Positions 16,701 to 27,109 are shown, counted from the stretch's first letter. The stretch: 64,000 nt of DNA from Rhodococcus sp. W8901 (GCF_013348805.1 NZ_CP054690.1:1612001-1676000), one strand, 5' to 3'. Notes: generated by a model from the letters alone, not told the origin. Numbers and translations are program-made.

Positions 16701-17855
16701 ATGAGCGAGCAGGGATTCTCCAGCGGTTTCTCCACCAAGGCCATCCACGCGGGGTACGAGCCCGACCCGCAGACCGGTGCGGTCAACGTGCCGATCTACG
16801 CCAGTTCCACCTTCGCCCAGGACGGCGTCGGCGGGATGCGCGGCGGCTTCGAGTATGCGCGCACCGGCAACCCGACCCGTCGCCCCCTCGAGGCGAACCT
16901 CGCGGCGCTCGAGTCGGGCACGTTCGGGCGGGCGTTCGGTTCGGGGATGGCGGCCACCGACTGCGTGCTGCGGTCGATGCTTCGCCCGGGCGATCACCTG
17001 GTGATCCCGAACGACGCCTACGGCGGCACGTTCCGGCTCATCGACAAGGTCTTCACCCAGTGGGGCATCGAGTACACCCCCGCCGCGGTGTCCGACGTCG
17101 ACGCCGTCCGCGCCGCGATCCGGCCGAACACGAAGCTGGTGTGGGTCGAGACCCCCACCAACCCGCTGCTCAACATCGGCGATATCGCCGCCATCTCCGA
17201 GGTGGCACACGCCGCCGGGGCAAAGCTGGTGGTGGACAACACCTTTGCGTCGCCGTACCTGCAGCAGCCGTTGCAGTTGGGTGCGGACATCGCGTTGCAC
17301 TCCACGACGAAGTACATCGGCGGACACTCCGACGTCGTGGGCGGCGCGCTCGTGACGAACGACGAGGAACTGGATACGAAGTTCGCGTTCCTGCAGAACG
17401 GCGCGGGTGCGGTCCCGGGACCGTTCGACGCCTTCCTGACGATGCGCGGCATCAAGACCCTCGCGCTGCGCATGGAACGGCACAGCGACAACGCCGAGAA
17501 GATCGTCGATCTGCTCACCGGCCACGCCGCGATCTCCCAGGTCATCTACCCGGGCCTCGAGTCGCACCCCGGCCACGTGGTGGCGGCCAAGCAGATGCGG
17601 CGCTTCGGCGGCATGATCTCGGTGCGACTGAAGGGTGGCAAGCAGGCCGCGCTCGACTTCTGCTCGCGCACCCAGATCTTCACGCTCGCCGAGTCCCTGG
17701 GCGGCGTCGAGTCGCTTATCGAGCATCCGGGCGCGATGACGCACGCGTCCACCGCGGGCTCCGCGCTGGAGGTGCCGGAGGATCTGGTGCGCCTGTCCGT
17801 GGGTATCGAGGATGCGGCCGATCTGCTCGCCGATGTGGAGCAGGCGCTCGGCTGA
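16701..17855 (+). CDS. metB: Cystathionine gamma-synthase
   Basis: 384 aa from ATG at 16701. It is a fold type I PLP enzyme of the Cys/Met metabolism family, starting FSTKAIHAGYEPDPQTGAVN. It has the YARTGNPTR cofactor loop, SGMAATDCVLRSML, VETPTNPLLNI, VVDNTFASPYLQQPLQLGAD and the Schiff-base Lys204 in HSTTKYIGGHSDV. It joins O-succinyl- or O-acetyl-homoserine with cysteine to make cystathionine; some homologues also have gamma-lyase activity. Its place near cbs supports a transsulfuration role. A long hairpin follows 17 nt after the stop. Confidence 0.94.
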   Translation: MSEQGFSSGFSTKAIHAGYEPDPQTGAVNVPIYASSTFAQDGVGGMRGGFEYARTGNPTRRPLEANLAALESGTFGRAFGSGMAATDCVLRSMLRPGDHLVIPNDAYGGTFRLIDKVFTQWGIEYTPAAVSDVDAVRAAIRPNTKLVWVETPTNPLLNIGDIAAISEVAHAAGAKLVVDNTFASPYLQQPLQLGADIALHSTTKYIGGHSDVVGGALVTNDEELDTKFAFLQNGAGAVPGPFDAFLTMRGIKTLALRMERHSDNAEKIVDLLTGHAAISQVIYPGLESHPGHVVAAKQMRRFGGMISVRLKGGKQAALDFCSRTQIFTLAESLGGVESLIEHPGAMTHASTAGSALEVPEDLVRLSVGIEDAADLLADVEQALG

Positions 17856-17872
17856 TCCCGCGCTGATCTCGC

Positions 17873-17930
17873 GTTTCGCGCACTTGTCGTCGTGTTCGGT
17901 GAACACCGGTCGACGACAAGTGCGCGAAAC
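17873..17930. repeat. Long perfect hairpin after metB
   Basis: A perfect 20-bp inverted repeat (17873-17892 with 17911-17930) carries the arm word CGCGCACTTGTCGTCG. The 18-nt loop contains a further small inverted repeat, TGTTC/GAACA. It probably terminates metB transcription, although there is no T tract. Confidence 0.88.
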
Positions 17931-18017
17931 ACTGAGGGTTTCCTGAATCCCGCCCGCGGCAGTCTGTTTGCCCGTTACCGTGAGTCCTCGGACAAGCACG
18001 ACCCCCAGGAGCGGTGT

Positions 18018-19379
18018 ATGACATGGGAGCCCGCAGCCGCGATCGTGGCTGTCGCAGCAGTAACAGGTGTCGCGTTCCCCGCGGTTGCGAACGCAACACC
18101 CGACCCGGCTCCCGAAGCCCCACAAGCGCCCGCCGCCGTGCAGTCCGCGCCGCAGCTCGTGGAACCGGTGAACAGCATCGTCGCACTGCTCCCACCCGAA
18201 ATGCGGGAGCAGGCGGCGACCGATCTCGTCAGGGTGATACCCGCCCTCGAAGCTCCGAAGGCCCCCGACTCGCTGCCGTCCACCGATGTGGTCCCGACGC
18301 CGGAGGCTCCCGCGCCCGAACCTGCCCCGCCGGTCGCCACACCCCCCGCGGCGGTGCCGACCGTGATCCCTCCCGCTGTCGGCGCGAACACCGCTCCCAC
18401 GATCACGCTGCCCGGTGTCGGCGGTCTGACATTGCCGTCGCTGTCGGCGGTACTCCCGCCCGGCAATCTCCTCGGGCAGGTCGGTTCGATCGCGGTGTTC
18501 GCGCCGTGGCTGCGTCAGGCCGGCGAGATCTGTGGGGGCGTCAAGGCGCCCACCCTCGCGGCGCTGTTCTCGGTGGAGAACGACTTCCGCTACGGTCCGA
18601 CGGCTCCGGTCTCGCTCGCCGGTGGGCGTGGTCCCGCGAAGTTCATGCCGAGCGAGTGGGCCAAGTACGGCAAGGACGCCGACGGTGACGGCACGGCCGA
18701 CATCCTCGGTGTCGCCGACTCGGTGATGGCCGCGGGACACATGCTGTGCGACAACTATGCGCAGGTCGACGCGTGGAAGCAGGAGGGCCTGGTCCAGGGC
18801 GACACCCTCGATCTCGCGCTCGCCGCGTTCAACGCCGGCACCCGCGCGGTGCGCAAGGCGGGTGGTGTGCCGTCGGGTGTCGACGACGCGGCCGACCAGA
18901 GCGGGCCGTACGTGCAGAAGATCCGCGCGTCGGAGGGCCAGTTCGAGCAGTTGCTGTCGCCGTTCGCGAACCTCGACCTCGGCAACATCACTCTCCCGAC
19001 GTCGGGCATCGGGGGCGCGGTCGTGCAGCTCGCGATGCGCTACCTCGGTCTGCCGTACGTGTGGGGCGGCGGCAATATCAGCGGACCGTCGATGGGTGGC
19101 TTCGACTGCTCGGGTCTGACGTCGTTCGCGGTGTTCGCCGCCAGCGGCGGCAAGGTCGCACTGCCGCGCACGTCGGAGACGCAGTGGGGGGTCGGCACCG
19201 AGATCCCGATGGCCGCGGCGCAACCCGGCGATCTGGTGTTCGGTAATTGGCAGGCCGGGGGCCCCGGACACGTCGGCATCTACATGGGCAACGGGATGAT
19301 GGTCCACGCCCCGACCTTCGGCGATGTCGTCAAGGTCGGGCCGGTCTTCGGCGACATGAAGGCACGCCGGGTCATGTGA
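18018..19379 (+). CDS. Secreted peptidoglycan hydrolase: lytic-transglycosylase-like plus NlpC/P60
   Basis: 453 aa from ATG at 18018 with CAGGAG 8 nt upstream. Residues 1-26 are a signal peptide ending VANATP. Residues 27-125 are a Pro/Ala-rich wall-spanning linker. Residues ~165-315 resemble a soluble lytic transglycosylase domain with the likely catalytic Glu187 in ALFSVENDFRYG and later AALAAFNAGTRAVRKAGG. Residues ~330-453 are an NlpC/P60 cysteine peptidase with Cys364 in GGFDCSGLTSF and His418 in GGPGHVGIYMG. The enzyme would cut both glycan and stem peptide during growth or cell separation. It stands alone, 87 nt after the metB hairpin. Confidence 0.88.
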   Translation: MTWEPAAAIVAVAAVTGVAFPAVANATPDPAPEAPQAPAAVQSAPQLVEPVNSIVALLPPEMREQAATDLVRVIPALEAPKAPDSLPSTDVVPTPEAPAPEPAPPVATPPAAVPTVIPPAVGANTAPTITLPGVGGLTLPSLSAVLPPGNLLGQVGSIAVFAPWLRQAGEICGGVKAPTLAALFSVENDFRYGPTAPVSLAGGRGPAKFMPSEWAKYGKDADGDGTADILGVADSVMAAGHMLCDNYAQVDAWKQEGLVQGDTLDLALAAFNAGTRAVRKAGGVPSGVDDAADQSGPYVQKIRASEGQFEQLLSPFANLDLGNITLPTSGIGGAVVQLAMRYLGLPYVWGGGNISGPSMGGFDCSGLTSFAVFAASGGKVALPRTSETQWGVGTEIPMAAAQPGDLVFGNWQAGGPGHVGIYMGNGMMVHAPTFGDVVKVGPVFGDMKARRVM

Positions 19380-19436
19380 CGGTCCGCGCCTCGGCGTGGC
19401 ATTCGCGGTCACGGGAATCGAATACGATCGATCCCC

Positions 19437-21344
19437 GTGACCGAGCCCGATCCCCGTGACCGCATCGCCGACGCCGCGATGACCATTCTTCGTGAGCACG
19501 GAGCGCTGACCACCGAGGAGTGGGGGCGGCGTCTGGCCGACGCGGGGTACGGCTCCGCCCGCGAGATGGAGGACGTCGTCGAGGCACTCGACGACTACGA
19601 TCTCGGTTTCCTCCCCGATGGGCGGAACCTTGCGCTCGGTCCGCTCCTCGAGGGCCGGACGCTGACCCATCGGCTCACGGATGCGGAGATCGCCGCCGGC
19701 ATCCTCGACGCCAACCCCGACCTGACGCCGCTGACTGCCTTTGCATTCGACTCCGAGCAGGGGTTCCGTGTGGTCTTCGAAGGGCTGGACGACGACGTCT
19801 TCGCGGAGCGGGGTGTCACCGATCCCGATTTCCTGTACGACGAGGGGCTGCTGCTCGAGCCGGGGGCTCTGGCCGGTTACGCGGCGGGGGACCTCGTCGC
19901 GATCACCGCCGTCGACGGTGGGCTGGAGTTGCGAAGGGTGACCGGCGAACCGGCTTCCGCGCCCGACCTCACCGCGGCCCTGCGCCGGATCGTGCCCGAG
20001 GATGCCGCCGAGCACCTGGACGCCCTGGTCTGGCAGCTGATGATCGACGACCCGGCGTTGTTCGTCGCCCCCACCGTCCCACTCGCCGAGCTGATCGACG
20101 CCGCCGGCTACGTGCGTGACGGTGACTACCTCGCGGTGCGCGGATTCGATTTCGCCACGCACCGCCTGGCCGTGCAGATCGGGATGGTCGCACGCGAGCA
20201 CGAACTGCACCCGGACGAGGCCCGCGCGGTGGTCGAGTTCCTGAACCTGGTGCGGCAGACGCAGGAGCAGGCGGCGCTCGGTGCCGATCCGAGAACCTAT
20301 GCGCACGAACAGATCTCCGCCGACGTCGACGCGTTCGTGCTGCTGTCGGATCCGGTGGTGGCCGCCGCCGCGCTGGAACTGGTGAGCGAGTTCGACGACC
20401 GGACCGAGGCGCTGCACGCGGTGGCCGTCGGACTCGTGGACCTGGCGCCGCGTCGTGCGAAGGCCGCGGCCTGTTGGCTGGCGGGTAAGGCCGCCGACCG
20501 GCTCGGCGACGTCCTGGCCGCGCGGTCGTACTACGACGAGGCTCTCTCCCACGATCCCGACTGGATCCCCGCGATCTTCGACCTCGCACTGCTCGCCGCC
20601 GACGGCGGCGACGTCACCCGCGCGCAGTCACTGCTCGGCCGGATCGAGGGCGGGGAATCGGAGGCATTGCACGACGTGCTGCAACGCTTCGCGCCGCGCG
20701 AGCACCCCGAGTTGGGACGCAACGACCGCTGCTGGTGCGGATCGGGCCGCAAGTACAAGGCGTGCCACCTCGGTCGGTCCGAGCTGACCTCCGACGACCG
20801 GGCGGCATGGCTGTACAGCAAGGCACAGCTGTTCATGCGGTCCCCGGAACTGTTCGACATCCTCTTGGATCTCGCCGAGATCCATGCGGCGCCCGGGGCG
20901 GACGACGGTGAACTGTTGCGTGCGATCGAGGGCGGACCGGCCGTCGATGTCGCGCTGTTCGAGGGCGGCCTGTTCGAGTTGTTCGTCGGTCGGCGCGGCG
21001 CGTTGCTGCCGGCGGAGGAACTCGAGCTCGCCGGGCAGTGGGTGCGCACCCGGCGGTCGGTGTACACCGTGGTCGCCGCGGCCGACGACGTGGTGACGCT
21101 GCAGGACCTGCGCGGAGACGACACCGTCGAGGTCACGCACGAGGGTGCCGGTCGCGATCTGAACGTCGGGGCAGTGGTCTGCGCCCGACTGTTGCCGACC
21201 GGATCGGCGACGCTGCTCGCGCTCGGTGGGATGGAGCCGGTCGAGGCGTCCGCCGCGGACGACCTGGTCGCGCTGCTCGCCGAGCATCCCGAACCCGAGG
21301 CGCTGGTCGAGTTCCTCGGCGCGCACTCCCTGCTCCGGAGCTGA
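19437..21344 (+). CDS. SEC-C motif protein, unknown function
   Basis: 635 aa from GTG at 19437. The only clear motif is a SEC-C zinc-binding element at residues ~427-446, GRNDRCWCGSGRKYKACH (C-x-C-x8-C-H), as at the C-terminus of SecA and in many stand-alone proteins. The first ~90 residues look like a winged-helix segment (DAAMTILREHGALTTEEWGR). The region before SEC-C has TPR-like helices (ARSYYDEALSHDPDWIPAIF). The C-terminal ~190 residues are acidic and unassigned. It is likely cytosolic. It converges on greA with a shared hairpin terminator. No function should be inferred beyond metal binding. Confidence 0.75.
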   Translation: MTEPDPRDRIADAAMTILREHGALTTEEWGRRLADAGYGSAREMEDVVEALDDYDLGFLPDGRNLALGPLLEGRTLTHRLTDAEIAAGILDANPDLTPLTAFAFDSEQGFRVVFEGLDDDVFAERGVTDPDFLYDEGLLLEPGALAGYAAGDLVAITAVDGGLELRRVTGEPASAPDLTAALRRIVPEDAAEHLDALVWQLMIDDPALFVAPTVPLAELIDAAGYVRDGDYLAVRGFDFATHRLAVQIGMVAREHELHPDEARAVVEFLNLVRQTQEQAALGADPRTYAHEQISADVDAFVLLSDPVVAAAALELVSEFDDRTEALHAVAVGLVDLAPRRAKAAACWLAGKAADRLGDVLAARSYYDEALSHDPDWIPAIFDLALLAADGGDVTRAQSLLGRIEGGESEALHDVLQRFAPREHPELGRNDRCWCGSGRKYKACHLGRSELTSDDRAAWLYSKAQLFMRSPELFDILLDLAEIHAAPGADDGELLRAIEGGPAVDVALFEGGLFELFVGRRGALLPAEELELAGQWVRTRRSVYTVVAAADDVVTLQDLRGDDTVEVTHEGAGRDLNVGAVVCARLLPTGSATLLALGGMEPVEASAADDLVALLAEHPEPEALVEFLGAHSLLRS

Positions 21345-21350
21345 AACGAG

Positions 21351-21385
21351 AGAACCCCGGCCGAGGAATCCTCGGCCGGGGTTCT
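21351..21385. terminator. Bidirectional terminator between SEC-C gene and greA
   Basis: A perfect 16-bp stem (21351-21366 with 21370-21385, arm AGAACCCCGGCCGAGG) closes on the loop AAT. It lies between two convergent stops. Confidence 0.9.
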
Positions 21386-21402
21386 GCGTCTGTGCGCCTG
21401 TA

Positions 21403-21897
21403 TCAGGCGTGGTACGGCTCTGCGCTGACGAGGGTGACCTTCATCAGGCTGCCGTTGGGCAGGGTGTACTCGCGGGTCTCGCCGACCTTGGCCTGGAGCA
21501 GCGCGGCGCCCAGCGGGGAGTTCGGCGAGTAGACCTCGAGTGCGTTGTCGCGGGCGCCCTCTTCGCGGGTCGCGATCAGGAAGGTCTCGGTGTCGGTCTC
21601 GTCGCCGTCGTAGTAGACCTTGACGACCGAGCCGGGCAGTGCGACGCCGGACTGGGTGGGGGCCTCGCCGACCTTCGCGCTGTTCAGCAGCTCCTGCAGC
21701 TGGCGGATGCGCGCCTCCTGCTGGCCCTGTTCCTCGCGAGCGGCGTGGTAGCCGCCGTTCTCCTTGAGGTCACCCTCTTCGCGACGCTCGTTGATCTCGG
21801 CGGCAATGACCGGACGATTGGCGATGAGCTGGTCGAGCTCATTCTTGAGCCTGTCGTGAGACTCCTGAGTAAGCCAGGTCACCTGGGTCTCGGTCAT
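21403..21897 (-). CDS. greA: Transcription elongation factor GreA
   Basis: 164 aa from ATG at 21897 with GGGAG about 8 nt upstream. It has an N-terminal coiled coil ([17 protein letters not shown] ... [20 protein letters not shown]) with the acidic tip residues D and E that coordinate the catalytic Mg2+ in the RNA polymerase secondary channel. A C-terminal FKBP-like domain follows ([13 protein letters not shown] ... [15 protein letters not shown]). It rescues backtracked RNA polymerase by stimulating transcript cleavage. The leader is long (about 190 nt) and appears to start with a hairpin. Confidence 0.96.
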   Translation of the reverse strand: MTETQVTWLTQESHDRLKNELDQLIANRPVIAAEINERREEGDLKENGGYHAAREEQGQQEARIRQLQELLNSAKVGEAPTQSGVALPGSVVKVYYDGDETDTETFLIATREEGARDNALEVYSPNSPLGAALLQAKVGETREYTLPNGSLMKVTLVSAEPYHA

Positions 21898-22064
21898 TCT
21901 CGATCACTCCCTTGTAGTTGAAGTCCGGGTGGACTCCCTCGGCAGATCACTGCGAACAGCAGCGATCAACGGCCAGGGCCGCTCTCGTCCGTAGCGAATG
22001 TCCGGTGGCGAAGACCCCCGGCTCGCCCATCTCGTGAGCAGACTCGTCCTGCCGTCAATGCAGC

Positions 22065-22105
22065 AATACACGGCTCCGAGTGGAACCGTGTATTGACTCA
22101 TTTTA
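22065..22105 (-). promoter_or_regulatory. Predicted greA promoter -10 and 5' leader hairpin
   Basis: On the minus strand, TGCTAAAAT (TAAAAT at 22105-22100) is a good extended -10 element. About 6 nt further on lies an inverted repeat, AATACACGG/CCGTGTATT (22094-22086 with 22073-22065), which would form a hairpin at or near the 5' end of the greA transcript. Alternatively the hairpin ends transcription of the upstream DUF4307 gene, 62 nt away. Confidence 0.5.
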
Positions 22106-22156
22106 GCACGATGAGGGGTATCGACCGATCCGAACGAAGACCGATCGGTCCACTTG

Positions 22157-22582
22157 TCAGCCTGCGTGAAGGTAGTCCGGAACGTCCAGACTGCAGCCGT
22201 ACAGATCGCCCATAGCGGGCGGCTGAGATGCGCGAACGGGGGCCGTGATCTCGACGGTCCCCGAGTCCGACGGCCCGACGTAGACCTCGCGGCGGCCCGT
22301 CTCGGAGCCGTCCTTGGAGCGGGTACGGATGATGCAGACGGCGGGCTCGGACGGGTCGTCGCGCGTGACGGTGAATCGGATGTTCATCGTCGTCTGGTCG
22401 ACGACGTCGAACGCGACCTGCTCGCCCTCGATCTCCTTGACGGCGAACTTGGTGTAGGCGATGTACGCGAGGCCGACGCCGGCGAGGACGACGAGACCGG
22501 TGAGAATCCACTTGGCCCAGGGGATGGGGCCGGACGTGCGGCGGGTGGACCCGTAGCGGTCCGGGGAAGGCGTACTGCTCAT
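22157..22582 (-). CDS. DUF4307 membrane protein
   Basis: 141 aa from ATG at 22582; the frame is open upstream but without family sequence. A polar N-terminus is followed by one membrane helix at residues ~24-43 (WILTGLVVLAGVGLAYIAYT). An extracytoplasmic beta-rich domain follows, including VDQTTMNIRFTVTRDDPSEP and AVCIIRTRSKDG, with two Cys. This matches DUF4307, conserved next to greA and mca in mycobacteria. Function unknown. The 200-bp gap to the mca gene is the divergent promoter region. Confidence 0.85.
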   Translation of the reverse strand: MSSTPSPDRYGSTRRTSGPIPWAKWILTGLVVLAGVGLAYIAYTKFAVKEIEGEQVAFDVVDQTTMNIRFTVTRDDPSEPAVCIIRTRSKDGSETGRREVYVGPSDSGTVEITAPVRASQPPAMGDLYGCSLDVPDYLHAG

Positions 22583-22782
22583 CACTCTGCTCTCGCCGGT
22601 GGTGGTGCTCTGCACGGCCGTCGGAGTCGCCGTTTGCCGCGCGTAGCGGGGGTACGACAGACGGTCGTATGTGTCAGGTGGAACTATAGGGGAAGGACGA
22701 CGACGACCGACGAGTGGTAGTGGTCGACGACTGCAGGCGACACGCCACGCCGGTGACACGCGAAGCTGAGGTGAAGACACAC

Positions 22783-23658
22783 GTGAGCGGATACCGACTC
22801 ATGGCCGTTCATGCCCATCCCGACGACGAGTCGAGCAAGGGTGCGGCGACGATGGCCCGTTACGCCGCCGAGGGCAACGAGGTACTCGTCGTGACCCTCA
22901 CGGGTGGCGAGCGCGGTGACATCCTCAACCCGGCGATGGACGTCCCGGGCATCCGGGAACGGATGCACGAGGTTCGGCAGGAGGAGATGGCCGAGGCTGC
23001 GCGCATCCTGGGTGTGCAGCAGACGTGGCTCGGGTTCGTCGACTCCGGCCTGCCGGAGGGCGACCCCAAGCCGCCGCTGCCCGAGGGTTGCTTTGCGCTC
23101 GAACCGCTCGAGATCCCCACCGAGGCGCTGGTCCGGGTGATCCGCGAGTTCCGTCCGCACGTCATGACCACGTACGACGAGAACGGCGGCTACCCACACC
23201 CCGACCACATCAAGTGCCACGAGGTGTCGATGGCCGCCTACGACGCGGCCGGCGACCCCGAGCAGTTCCCCGACGCGGGCGAGCCGTGGGAAGTGCAGAA
23301 GGTCTACTACTCGCACGGCTTCATCCGGAAGCGCCTGGTGCAGTTCCAGGAGGAGTACGAGCGCCGCGGGGAGGAGTTCCCGATGGCCGAGTGGCTCAAG
23401 AAGTGGAAGACCGAGCAGGGCGACCTGATGGCGCGCGTCACGACGCAGATCGCGTGTGGCGACTACTTTCCGCAGCGTGACGACGCCCTGCGGGCCCACG
23501 CGACGCAGATCGATCCCAACGGGTCGTTCTTCGCGGTCCCGCTCGACATTCAGCAGAAGATCTGGCCCACCGAGGAGTTCGAGTTGGCCAAGACCCGGGT
23601 GCACACCGCCATCCCGGAGAACGACCTGTTCGCGGGCATTGTGGAGGATGAGCAGTAG
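22783..23658 (+). CDS. mca: Mycothiol S-conjugate amidase
   Basis: 291 aa from GTG at 22783, chosen because GAGGTG lies about 10 nt upstream and the protein then starts [20 protein letters not shown] like its homologues. The HPDD zinc-binding motif (residues 12-15) and [11 protein letters not shown] (third zinc ligand) identify the MshB/Mca metal-dependent amidase family. The length and [18 protein letters not shown] favour Mca over the deacetylase MshB. The enzyme cleaves mycothiol conjugates of toxins to glucosaminyl-inositol and a mercapturic acid for export, so the organism makes mycothiol. Its stop shares a base with the next start. Confidence 0.94.
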   Translation: MSGYRLMAVHAHPDDESSKGAATMARYAAEGNEVLVVTLTGGERGDILNPAMDVPGIRERMHEVRQEEMAEAARILGVQQTWLGFVDSGLPEGDPKPPLPEGCFALEPLEIPTEALVRVIREFRPHVMTTYDENGGYPHPDHIKCHEVSMAAYDAAGDPEQFPDAGEPWEVQKVYYSHGFIRKRLVQFQEEYERRGEEFPMAEWLKKWKTEQGDLMARVTTQIACGDYFPQRDDALRAHATQIDPNGSFFAVPLDIQQKIWPTEEFELAKTRVHTAIPENDLFAGIVEDEQ

Positions 23659-23981
23659 TGATGACGACGTTGGCCTGGGACTTGCTGGCGCAGGGGACCA
23701 GCACCCCGAGTAGCCCGCAGGGTCCCGAGTTCGGCAAGGCATCCCCGCTGGGGCTCGTCCTGATCGTGGCGCTGCTGGTCGGCACCGTTCTGCTCATCCG
23801 CTCGATGAACAAGCAGCTGCGGAAGCTGCCGGACGACTTCGAGCCGGAGCATCCCGAGGCCGATCAGGCGGCGGACGAGGGCACGGACCGCGGCGCTGCG
23901 ATCGCCGAGGTCGTCGAGCCGAGTCGGCCGGACGAGGACCCGCAGGCCAAGCACGATCCGCCCGCGAAACCGGCGAGCTAG
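23658..23981 (+). CDS. Small single-pass membrane protein next to mca
   Basis: 107 aa from GTG 23658 (or ATG 23661), with the start touching the mca stop. There is one hydrophobic helix at ~30-48 (PLGLVLIVALLVGTVLLIRS). A basic stretch follows, then an acidic, Pro-rich, probably disordered cytoplasmic tail (PDDFEPEHPEADQAADEG). A protein of this kind follows mca in mycobacteria. Function unknown. The tight coupling suggests a shared operon mca - this gene - DUF255 protein. Confidence 0.8.
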   Translation: MMTTLAWDLLAQGTSTPSSPQGPEFGKASPLGLVLIVALLVGTVLLIRSMNKQLRKLPDDFEPEHPEADQAADEGTDRGAAIAEVVEPSRPDEDPQAKHDPPAKPAS

Positions 23982-23988
23982 GACTTCC

Positions 23989-26016
<2,028 letters not shown>

Positions 26017-26024
26017 CGCGAAAA

Positions 26025-26051
26025 GGGCCGTGCGGTCCTACCGCACGGCCC
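26025..26051 (-). terminator. Terminator for the 50-aa peptide gene
   Basis: A perfect 12-bp stem, GGGCCGTGCGGT/ACCGCACGGCCC, closes on the loop CCT. Read on the minus strand it is followed by TTTTCGCG, a short T tract, so it mainly serves the leftward small gene ending at 26084. It also lies just past the DUF255 stop. Confidence 0.85.
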
Positions 26052-26083
26052 TGCTGCGATTCCCGTCCGGGAATCCCTCGGTG

Positions 26084-26236
26084 TTACAGGCTGCCGCCGA
26101 GGCTGCCAGTGACGCCACTGAACCAGGCGGAGATGCCGGCGAGGGCATCGTTGGCGGCCGTGATGTAGCCGGTGAGAACGGTGTCGACACTCCCGACGGG
26201 GATTGCGATGAGACCGGTGATCGAACCGAAGTCCAT
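26084..26236 (-). CDS. Tiny leaderless protein 1 (50 aa), porin-peptide-like
   Basis: 50 aa from ATG at 26236 with TTTGGAGG 6 nt upstream. The sequence starts MDFGSITGLIAIPVGS and ends WFSGVTGSLGGSL. It is almost wholly hydrophobic, Gly, Ser and Thr, without Cys, Arg, Lys or a cleavable signal. It could form an amphipathic or membrane helix. Size and composition recall the PorA/PorH/ProtX peptides of Corynebacterium, which reach the mycolate outer membrane without a signal peptide and are O-mycoloylated. It is the last of six such genes around the mycoloyltransferase and lacks the M-x-S start of the others (Ser is at position 5). The gene is well supported; the channel role is inferred. Confidence 0.7.
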   Translation of the reverse strand: MDFGSITGLIAIPVGSVDTVLTGYITAANDALAGISAWFSGVTGSLGGSL

Positions 26237-26256
26237 GGTGTACCTCCAAAAGAATT

Positions 26257-26279
26257 GTGGGGCGGCCAGGCCGCCCCAC
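26257..26279 (-). terminator. Terminator between tiny genes 2 and 1
   Basis: An inverted repeat with GTGGGGCGGCC arms (26257-26267 with 26269-26279; the central bases form the loop) is followed on the minus strand by AATTCTTTT. It lies 47 nt past the stop of the 34-aa gene and only ~10 nt before the ribosome-binding site of the 50-aa gene, so it may attenuate readthrough into it. Confidence 0.8.
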
Positions 26280-26326
26280 ACGGTGGGGAAGCTCCTCGGT
26301 GGGAGCGGGTGTTCGTGTCGACAGCG

Positions 26327-26431
26327 TCAGCTGTTGAAGATGCCCGCGACCGAACCGGTGATCGTGGTGAACAGGCCCTGGAGCGCGTCCAGCGAGCCGA
26401 GTCCCTTGAAGATGTCCTCGATCGAAGCCAT
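26327..26431 (-). CDS. Tiny leaderless protein 2 (34 aa), porin-peptide-like
   Basis: 34 aa from ATG at 26431 with TTAGGAGAG 6 nt upstream, a near-ideal ribosome-binding site. It starts MASIEDIFKGLGSLDALQGL and ends SVAGIFNS. A helical heptad-like spacing of Ile, Phe and Leu with one Lys and three acidic residues gives a clearly amphipathic helix. There is no signal peptide and no Cys. The length is close to that of C. glutamicum PorA (about 45 aa) and ProtX. It shares the M-x-S-[LI]-x-D-[IL] start with tiny proteins 3 and 4. It is easily missed by automatic annotation because of size. Confidence 0.72.
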   Translation of the reverse strand: MASIEDIFKGLGSLDALQGLFTTITGSVAGIFNS

Positions 26432-26797
26432 GTAACTCTCCTAACGTGAATGCGGGTGGCGCAATTGTCCGCAGCTGTGTGCGGGCATGCGTCTATGTTC
26501 AATCGCAAGCATGTGCTTGTGACCGGAGTGAAGGTAGCAACCCATTGATGCCAGTGTGGTGAATTTGGTGAATCTGATCGACGCGGTTTCGCGGTGCAAA
26601 ATGCCGGGGGAGCGCCGAATTCTGCCACTTCAAACAAATATTTGATCACTTGCCCGTTCGTCGGGTCGGGGAATGCCCGCGCGACCGAAGGGGCGACGTC
26701 GCTCTTGGGTCGACGAGGTGAATGCGCCAGGGGCCCGCGCATGGACGCACGGGCCCCTGGAATCGCACTCACGGAGTCTTGAAAGTTGCGACGTGCC
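26432..26797. other. 366-bp region between tiny genes 3 and 2
   Basis: This holds the terminator of gene 3 (26727-26760) and, to its left, the presumed promoter of gene 2. A 14-bp inverted repeat CAAGCA-TG-TGCTTG lies at 26506-26519, and a notably AT-rich stretch (26560-26650) contrasts with the surrounding GC content. No further credible ORF with a ribosome-binding site was found on either strand. Confidence 0.5.
26727..26760 (-). terminator. Terminator after tiny gene 3
   Basis: The stem CCAGGGGCCCG/CGGGCCCCTGG has flanking GC pairs and lies 37 nt beyond the stop of the 38-aa gene on the minus strand. Confidence 0.82.
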
Positions 26798-26914
26798 TCA
26801 GCTCAGTGCGAGACCGGCGTAATCGATCAAGTTACGGAGCGACTGAAGCACTCCCACGCCGAGAGCGTCGAGGCTCATGACGGGAATCTTGATCAGGTCT
26901 GCGAGCGAACTCAT
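26798..26914 (-). CDS. Tiny leaderless protein 3 (38 aa), porin-peptide-like
   Basis: 38 aa from ATG at 26914 with CTGGAGGC 5 nt upstream. It starts MSSLADLIKIPVMSLDAL and ends RNLIDYAGLALS. It is an amphipathic hydrophobic sequence with one Lys, one Arg and a few Asp, no Cys and no signal peptide. Its first seven residues (MSSLADL) nearly repeat those of tiny protein 4 (MGSLADI). It is read leftward behind gene 4 and ended by its own hairpin. Function is inferred only from composition and from the neighbouring mycoloyltransferase. Confidence 0.7.
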   Translation of the reverse strand: MSSLADLIKIPVMSLDALGVGVLQSLRNLIDYAGLALS

Positions 26915-26933
26915 GTCTTGCCTCCAGGTAGAT

Positions 26934-26955
26934 GCAGGCCTCGTGGAGGCTCTGC
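26934..26955 (-). terminator. Hairpin after tiny gene 4
   Basis: GCAG-GCCTC / GAGGC-T-CTGC around the loop GTG (one bulged base) lies 40 nt past the stop of the 37-aa gene and just before the ribosome-binding site of the 38-aa gene. It is weaker than the other hairpins of the cluster. A 10-bp palindrome GATTCGAATC lies at 26965-26974. Confidence 0.55.
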
Positions 26956-26995
26956 CAGTCGAATGATTCGAATCAGGGCAGGACCGCGGGCCAGG

Positions 26996-27109
26996 TCAGG
27001 CCTCGCTGCTCGTGACGATGTCGCCGAGCCAATCGAGAATGGTCTTGACCGTGTTTCCCGCCAGTTCGATCGACTGGATGGAATCGAAGATGTCCGCTAA
27101 GGAACCCAT
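26996..27109 (-). CDS. Tiny leaderless protein 4 (37 aa), porin-peptide-like
   Basis: 37 aa from ATG at 27109 with GGGAG 5 nt upstream. It starts MGSLADIFDSIQSIELAGN and ends DWLGDIVTSSEA. It is acidic, with five Asp/Glu and one Lys, and the hydrophobic residues fall on one helix face. There is no Cys and no signal peptide. It is the first small gene after the mycoloyltransferase in transcription order, 151 bp downstream of it. An anionic amphipathic peptide of this size resembles the acidic PorH partner of corynebacterial channels, but there is no sequence identity I can claim. Confidence 0.7.
   Translation of the reverse strand: MGSLADIFDSIQSIELAGNTVKTILDWLGDIVTSSEA

Noticed and set aside
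14382-20552. A 2056-codon open frame on the minus strand
   Set aside because: It lies antisense to cbs, the lipoprotein, metB, the NlpC/P60 gene and the SEC-C gene. All five have clear protein families and good starts. The open frame is a by-product of high third-position GC; its translation is Arg/Gly/His-rich with no domains.
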